NCBI GenBank assembly: GCA_031255655.1
Contig: JAIRSB010000020.1
Coordinates: 1-11,386 of the forward strand
Direction of reading: 5' to 3'
From: Spirochaetaceae bacterium
GTDB taxonomy: Bacteria; Spirochaetota; Spirochaetia; Treponematales; Breznakiellaceae
Length of the DNA stretch: 11,386 bases
Numbering within the stretch: the first letter of the stretch is position 1; each line of letters starts with the position of its first letter. Shown here piece by piece: positions 7,007-11,386 of the stretch. The notes beneath the pieces were generated by a model. That model had not been told where the DNA came from, made no database searches, and was given only the letters and a program-made list of their open reading frames with translations. The position numbers and the translations under genes are program-made.

Positions 7007-9142
7007 GTGCGCCTTTCCGTATTTGCCGGAATCGCCGCAACCGCCTTGTTTTTTACATTGCTTGAGCCAGCCGCCGCGGATAATCCGCCGCCGGATGGTC
7101 GAGTTGACGGGTGGCTTACGCGGCCTGACGCCGCTTTCATAGCGCCCGCGCACCGCGGAGCCGTTACCAGCGTCGTTCATGACGGAGCGGGGAATGTTTT
7201 CAGCGCCGGAAGCGACGGCTTTCTTGTCATTTGGGATGGGGAGAATAGTACAGCACGGGAACGCTTTCAGCTTAGTCCTTACACCATCGAAAAAATCGCC
7301 GTGCGCCCCGAAAAACGCGAGCTTGCCGTGTACGAAAGCGACAGTGTCTCTTTTTACCGTGTGTCCGTCTGGGATTACGCGGAAAAAAGGCGGCTTTTTA
7401 CCATTCCGCTTTCCGGCCCCGCACTTTATTGCGATTATACCGCGCTCGGCGGCTACCTTATAATCTGCCTTAGCAGCGGCGTTTTGCTTATCAACGCCGA
7501 AAGCGGCGAACAGTACGGCGGCAAACTTGGCGAATATCCTGTCAGCTTTGCCGTAAGCAGCCGCACGGAACGCACTTTGCAGATGTACTCTCCCTTAGGT
7601 GCGCTCTATTATTGGGACATTGAAAACTCAAGCCTTGCCCAGCAAATTTCCGTCCCCCAAAATCTCCGTATGCCGCTGGTGTTCGGGAACTTTCGCTTTC
7701 TGGCCGGACAAGACAACGCCTATCTTTTCGTGGTGGACGCGGTCTCCGGCAAGACCTTTTATCAAACGGAAGCGGTGCGCGGCAGTCTGTTATTCCGCGT
7801 GGACAATGACGATGCCTCTTTTTTCCGCGTCTCCTTTGATAACGACGGCAATCTCCGGCGGGAAGTTTTCACCGTCAGGGATGGGGGCGTCCGCAGTGTA
7901 GAATCGCTTGTGGATACCGGAGGCTTGGTTTCCACCGCCGCCGCCTTTGGTTCACCGCGTTTTTTGATTGGCTTGGATGACGGCAGGCTCGCCGCTGTCG
8001 GCGACAGCGGCGGCATTACCGGCGGAATGTACGGAAGACATCCCGATGGTGATGTTAAGTTCTTTTCGTTCAAAAATCAAAGCCGCGTTTTTGACGCGGC
8101 GGCTTTGAACAATGTGATAGCTTTTACTGGAGAAAACGGAGGCGGCGCTTTTATCCCTGCGGATTTTAACGAGCTTCTGGAAAGCGATACGATAAACTTT
8201 TTTAATACAAACTCGGCGGACCGGATTTCGACAGACAACGACAGCGTTTTTCTATTTTGGCAGCGCGGCGGCGATATGGATTCTTTAGAGGATTCCCCCG
8301 GCGAACTTAGAAATAGCTTCACGATTGCGAAAACTCCGGTAAACGAAAACGCTCCGGTTGAATATTTGATTGACGATTCCATAATGCACGGTCCTTTGCG
8401 CGGAGTTGATATAAACGAAGGCAAAATTCTATTTTTGGATGTTTCGGGTTACGCGATAAAATTTTCTGTCGATGCGAATGACGAGCAGCAGAAAATGTTT
8501 TTGTACGCATCCCCGCTGTCGCTTGACGCGGTATTCGTTGACGCCCGCAGCGTCCTCATAGCGCGTAACGCGGACACCGGCAGGAACGCCGCGCCGTTCT
8601 TGCTTGTTGACAGCGTTTCCGGTGAAACGCTGCCGCTTGCTTATCCCGCGTTTATGGCGTTCAAACTTTATAAAAGCCCGCGAAACAACGTATACGGCGC
8701 CGTGCTGAAAAGCGTCAACCGCCGCGTAAAGACGGAGATTATCAGGTTTGACGCGGAACATCCCGAAAGTTCTCGCGCGGTTCATGAATATGACGGGGAG
8801 TACGTTAATTTCTCTTTCATCGAATACAGCTTGGACAATGTTGAATACCTGTTAAGTTCCGCGGGCGGGGAAGGGGCTTATATAATTCCGCTTGACGGCC
8901 TTCAAAACGGCGAAGCGCAGAAAATGATAAGGCGGACACCCGCTTTCCCGCACGGGCTTTTATCGCTGGACGAAGGTTTCGCCGTGATTGACGGGGACGG
9001 GTCTATCGCATGGTATGACGGCGCGTCCGGCGAGGCTCTCGCAATTTTGCGCATCTATGAAAACGAATGGCTGTTGTCAACGAGTAACGGAAAGACAAAG
9101 CGCGGCGCGGTCAATGCCGCGACTTTGGCCTCGGAGTTTTAG
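7007..9142 (+). CDS. Secreted WD40-like beta-propeller protein, function unknown
   Basis: A 711-residue protein with a clear signal peptide: MR, a hydrophobic stretch (about 3-19), then PAAA before D25. There is no lipobox cysteine, so it is probably periplasmic. Residues about 49-79 form one good WD40 unit (AHRGAVTSVVHDG to GFLVIWD). Later parts repeat short beta-strand patterns such as ALYYWDIENS and FLIGLDDGRL but match the motif poorly; the whole looks like one or two beta-propellers. WD propellers usually bind other proteins, and no catalytic motif is visible. The GTG at 7007 has AAGGGG at 6993-6998, inside the last rseP codons, and only four bases separate the genes. They are probably co-transcribed and translationally coupled, hinting at a shared envelope role. 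The C-terminus ends shortly after YENEWLLSTSNG, perhaps clipped compared with similar proteins. Confidence 0.85.
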   Translation: MRLSVFAGIAATALFFTLLEPAAADNPPPDGRVDGWLTRPDAAFIAPAHRGAVTSVVHDGAGNVFSAGSDGFLVIWDGENSTARERFQLSPYTIEKIAVRPEKRELAVYESDSVSFYRVSVWDYAEKRRLFTIPLSGPALYCDYTALGGYLIICLSSGVLLINAESGEQYGGKLGEYPVSFAVSSRTERTLQMYSPLGALYYWDIENSSLAQQISVPQNLRMPLVFGNFRFLAGQDNAYLFVVDAVSGKTFYQTEAVRGSLLFRVDNDDASFFRVSFDNDGNLRREVFTVRDGGVRSVESLVDTGGLVSTAAAFGSPRFLIGLDDGRLAAVGDSGGITGGMYGRHPDGDVKFFSFKNQSRVFDAAALNNVIAFTGENGGGAFIPADFNELLESDTINFFNTNSADRISTDNDSVFLFWQRGGDMDSLEDSPGELRNSFTIAKTPVNENAPVEYLIDDSIMHGPLRGVDINEGKILFLDVSGYAIKFSVDANDEQQKMFLYASPLSLDAVFVDARSVLIARNADTGRNAAPFLLVDSVSGETLPLAYPAFMAFKLYKSPRNNVYGAVLKSVNRRVKTEIIRFDAEHPESSRAVHEYDGEYVNFSFIEYSLDNVEYLLSSAGGEGAYIIPLDGLQNGEAQKMIRRTPAFPHGLLSLDEGFAVIDGDGSIAWYDGASGEALAILRIYENEWLLSTSNGKTKRGAVNAATLASEF

Positions 9143-9173
9143 CGGAAAATGCAAGCCAAGCTCGCGAAGGCGC

Positions 9174-9206
9174 GGGGCTAACTGAGAGACGCCCCAAACT
9201 CTCTTT
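9174..9206 (+). terminator. Possible weak terminator after the WD40-like gene
   Basis: GAGAG (9184-9188) pairs with CTCTC (9199-9203), followed by TTT. A competing stem, GGGGC (9174-9178) with GCCCC (9191-9195), overlaps it. The stems are short and the T run minimal. The element reaches the 3' end of the tRNA gene on the other strand. Confidence 0.3.
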
Positions 9207-9278
9207 CGGGCAGGCTGGAGTTGAACCAGCGACCTCTTGATCCCAAACCAAGCGCGCTAACATCTGCGCCACCGCCCG
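9206..9278 (-). tRNA. tRNA-Pro, anticodon UGG
   Basis: Read on the minus strand, all four arms fold. The acceptor CGGGCGG pairs with CTGCCCG (one G-U). The D-stem is GCGC/GCGC. The anticodon stem CTTGG/TCAAG encloses the loop TTTGGGA with anticodon UGG (9243-9245). The T-stem GCTGG/CCAGC encloses TTCAACT. The discriminator base is A, and no CCA is encoded, so it must be added enzymatically. The D-loop AGATGTTA is 8 nt and lacks the GG normally at 18-19, making the tRNA 73 nt without CCA. It has its own promoter and lies between the convergent WD40-like gene and pyrG. Confidence 0.93.
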
Positions 9279-9287
9279 TGTAATAAA

Positions 9288-9316
9288 ACACTATTAATCT
9301 TTCACAATAATGTCAA
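9288..9316 (-). promoter_or_regulatory. Sigma-70-type promoter of tRNA-Pro
   Basis: On the minus strand a perfect -35 TTGACA (9316-9311) is followed by a 17-bp spacer and TAGTGT (9293-9288) as -10. The -10 ends 9 bases before the mature tRNA 5' end at 9278, implying a very short leader. The -10 keeps the important first TA and last T. Spacing and position fit well. Confidence 0.75.
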
Positions 9317-9402
9317 GGACAGGCAACGTCACGGTCGGGGAAGCCTCGTCATTGCAAGAAAGGTACGGCGGCGGGGTAGGGGAGTATTGGCAGACATCAG
9401 GT

Positions 9403-11034
9403 TTAATTCCCGCGATGGGAACTTTCGATGGCGGCTTTCACGAATGCCGTAAACAAGGGGTGCGCCGCGGTTGGCTTTGACTTGAATTCAGGATGGAACT
9501 GAACGCCGACTCCCCACGGGTGATCCGGCCACTCAACAGATTCAACAAGCGCGTCATCAGGAGTAACCGCGCTGATAATCAGACCGGAAGCAGCCATGTC
9601 GGAACGGTAGCGGTTCGAGAATTCGTAGCGGTGGCGGTGCCGCTCGTGAATAACAGCCTCGCTGTAGGCTTCTTTCAGCCGCGTCCCCTCGTGAAGGCGG
9701 CTTTCGCTGTTACCAAGCCGCATGGTCCCGCCCATCATCTGCGTATCAATCTGGTCTTCCAGCAGACTTACTACAGGATGCTCCGTATCGTGCGCGAATT
9801 CGGTAGAGGCAGCATTTTTCCAGCCCAGCACATTTCGCGCCCACTCTACAACCATCACTTGCATTCCAAGGCATATCCCAAAATACGGCGTCTTGCGCGT
9901 CCGCGCCCAAGCCGCCGCCTGCGCCATGCCATCCACACCACGCCCGCCGAAGCCCCCCGGAACCAGAACGCCATCCACCGGAACGCCGCTTTCATCACCC
10001 ATCGCCTCGTCAAGATTTGCGGCAGCCTCCAGCTTCGCGGAATCTATCTTAACAATCTCCATCTCCACACCGCAGGCAAGCCCAGCATGAAAAAGCGCCT
10101 CGTATATCGACTTGTAAGCGTCATGCAATTCCATATATTTGCCCACAACACCGATGCGAACCTTGCCCCTACGCGCGTTAAACTTGTCCATCATCGAGTA
10201 CCACGCCGAAAGATCGGCGTGGCGCGTCTCCACACCCATTTTTTTAAGGGCTATCTGGTCTAATTTTTGCTCGTGAAAAATCAGCGGCACCTGATATATC
10301 GTCGTTTTCACATCATACGAGACAATCACCGCCTCGTTTTCGACATTGGTAAACAGTGCTATCTTGCGGCGCGTAGCGTCGTCCAGCATTGCCGGAGAAC
10401 GGCATATAAGCACATCAGGCTGAATCCCCAGCTCTTGCATCGCCTTAACGGAATGCTGCGTGGGCTTCGTTTTGAGTTCCGCGCCCGCCACCTCCGGTAT
10501 CAGCGTAAGATGAACCGAGAGGGCGCTATTCCTGCCAAGCTCGTGTATCATCTGACGCGCCGCCTCAAGAAAAGGGATGGACTCAATATCGCCGACAGTG
10601 CCGCCTATTTCCACTATTACCACGTCATTATCGGGACTTTCGTTGGATACATCGTGAATGCGCCGCTTGATTTCATCCGTGATGTGCGGAATTACCTGAA
10701 TGGTGCGCCCCAGATAGCGCCCTTCGCGTTCCTTGCGGATAACCGCGTCATATATCTGCCCCGTAGTTATCGAGTTGGCGTGGGAAAGCGGACTGGAAGT
10801 GAAACGCGCGTAATTTCCAAGGTCAAGATCCGTTTCCGCGCCGTCATCCGTAACGTAAACCTCGCCGTGCTGATAGGGGCTCATCGTTCCGGCATCAACA
10901 TTGATGTACGGGTCGCATTTTACCATACGAACATTAAGTCCACGCCCCTCAAGCAGCGCACCCAGCGATGACGCAGCCACCCCTTTCCCCAAACTGGAAC
11001 ATACACCACCCGATACAAAAATGAACTTTTTCAT
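9403..11034 (-). CDS. pyrG: CTP synthase (glutamine-hydrolysing)
   Basis: PyrG converts UTP to CTP using ATP and glutamine, the last step of pyrimidine nucleotide synthesis. The 543 residues match the family. The N-terminal synthetase domain starts MKKFIFVSGGVCSSLGKG with its P-loop, followed by CDPYINVDAGTMSP, EIGGTVGDIES and KTKPTQHSVK, which bind nucleotide. The C-terminal glutaminase domain has PGGFGGRG, nucleophile Cys388 in FGICLGMQ, and His514/Glu516 in QFHPEF. The open frame extends to a TTG at 11064, with an ATG at 11052, but I choose the ATG at 11034 because the conserved protein begins there. None of the three starts has a Shine-Dalgarno; a run of seven T directly precedes the chosen one. 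The tRNA-Pro gene follows 124 bp downstream on the same strand, and I see no clear terminator between them. Confidence 0.97.
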   Translation of the reverse strand: MKKFIFVSGGVCSSLGKGVAASSLGALLEGRGLNVRMVKCDPYINVDAGTMSPYQHGEVYVTDDGAETDLDLGNYARFTSSPLSHANSITTGQIYDAVIRKEREGRYLGRTIQVIPHITDEIKRRIHDVSNESPDNDVVIVEIGGTVGDIESIPFLEAARQMIHELGRNSALSVHLTLIPEVAGAELKTKPTQHSVKAMQELGIQPDVLICRSPAMLDDATRRKIALFTNVENEAVIVSYDVKTTIYQVPLIFHEQKLDQIALKKMGVETRHADLSAWYSMMDKFNARRGKVRIGVVGKYMELHDAYKSIYEALFHAGLACGVEMEIVKIDSAKLEAAANLDEAMGDESGVPVDGVLVPGGFGGRGVDGMAQAAAWARTRKTPYFGICLGMQVMVVEWARNVLGWKNAASTEFAHDTEHPVVSLLEDQIDTQMMGGTMRLGNSESRLHEGTRLKEAYSEAVIHERHRHRYEFSNRYRSDMAASGLIISAVTPDDALVESVEWPDHPWGVGVQFHPEFKSKPTAAHPLFTAFVKAAIESSHRGN

Positions 11035-11083
11035 GGAAAAAAAGTCTATCATTTTAGAAAACAAGAGTTAATACTGTTAGCGA

Positions 11084-11197
11084 TATTGGATTTGTTCGAC
11101 AATCCGGTTGCTTGTCTCCCAAGTTTTGCAAAATACTTTGCATTTTGCCGCTTTTTAGCGGTTGTTGTTTAGAAATTGAAGTTTATAAACAACTCTA
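11084..11197 (+). repeat. Dispersed intergenic hairpin repeat, copy 2
   Basis: About 31 of the first 39 bases match copy 1 (5491-5578) by my alignment, and the ends match again. It is longer because of an inserted middle with two more hairpins: GCAAAAT (11128-11134) with ATTTTGC (11142-11148), and CCGCT (11148-11152) with AGCGG (11157-11161) around TTTT. The large palindrome is at 11164-11193. Its last bases, CTA at 11195-11197, form the stop codon of the minus-strand gene beyond. It lies between that gene and pyrG, whose promoter must be in or next to it. Confidence 0.8.
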
Positions 11198-11386
11198 CTC
11201 CTGCAAAAACCCGTACTCATAGATTTTCGGCTCGATTTTCGCAGCGAGATTCGTATGTTTTTCCCTTAGTGTTTTTATCAAAGCGTTGTAGGTTTCGTCA
11301 TTCGATTTTGCGTTCATCTTTCCGGTTTCTTTGCGCCCTTGAAAATATTCTCGAATATCGTAAAACGAAGCGTTGACGGAGGCGGT
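11195..11386 (-). CDS. C-terminal end of an unrecognised protein (5' partial)
   Basis: On the minus strand a frame is open from the window edge (11386) to a TAG at 11195-11197, giving the last 63 residues of a protein. The composition looks like real protein: charged, helical, with stretches such as FYDIREYFQGRKETGKMN and KIEPKIYEYGFLQE. I do not recognise it firmly. It vaguely recalls the C-termini of accessory-type proteins related to methyltransferases (DUF4942-like), but this is a weak memory. The stop lies in the end of the hairpin repeat. Most of the gene is outside the window. Confidence 0.6.
   Translation of the reverse strand, partial: TASVNASFYDIREYFQGRKETGKMNAKSNDETYNALIKTLREKHTNLAAKIEPKIYEYGFLQE

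Noticed and set aside
7991..8011. Perfect 9-bp hairpin (GCCGCTGTC with GACAGCGGC) inside the WD40-like gene, and another at 8078-8107.
   Set aside because: Both lie in an intact reading frame in biased codons. I see no sign that they act as terminators.
9493..10971. Two long plus-strand open frames opposite pyrG.
   Set aside because: They are antisense shadows of the firmly identified pyrG, with no domain-like content.
11091..11176. A plus-strand gene starting near 11176 at the right edge.
   Set aside because: It starts inside the repeat palindrome and runs antisense to a minus-strand frame that looks like real protein.

Overview
The window looks like a piece of spirochaete chromosome, most likely from a Treponema relative of the insect-gut type. 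I infer this from a Treponema-style glycine-rich repeat protein, a periplasmic WD40-like protein coupled to rseP, and an intergenic hairpin repeat of a kind I associate with treponemes. Base composition is about half G+C by eye. This assignment is recognition, not a database result.

Layout. At the left edge is the 3' part of a surface-type gene with about 81-bp in-frame repeats (1-915, +). It is followed 10 bp later by a UvrD/PcrA helicase (926-3193, +). The helicase converges on a small metallophosphoesterase (3219-3869, -), and a palindrome that contains both stop codons separates them. The 402-bp gap up to carA (4272-5417, +) has no gene. It holds a degenerate MITE-like inverted repeat, a run of 14 G and a perfect 12-bp hairpin. 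After carA come a terminator-like hairpin and copy 1 of the dispersed hairpin repeat. Next are rseP (5602-7002, +) and a translationally coupled secreted WD40-like protein (7007-9142, +). The right part is on the minus strand: tRNA-Pro(UGG) with a clear promoter, pyrG (9403-11034), copy 2 of the hairpin repeat, and the 3' end of an unrecognised gene running off the window (11195-11386).

How the genes relate. Most are housekeeping: DNA unwinding and repair (PcrA), pyrimidine supply (CarA makes carbamoyl phosphate, PyrG makes CTP; carB is not here), envelope proteolysis (RseP) and translation (tRNA-Pro). I see no defence system, prophage, CRISPR array or transposase.

The unusual material lies between the genes. 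Two copies of a multi-hairpin repeat show compensatory stem changes. There is a G14 tract upstream of carA and a G8 tract inside the surface gene, and a tRNA-Pro whose D-loop lacks the GG pair. Several inverted repeats overlap stop codons.
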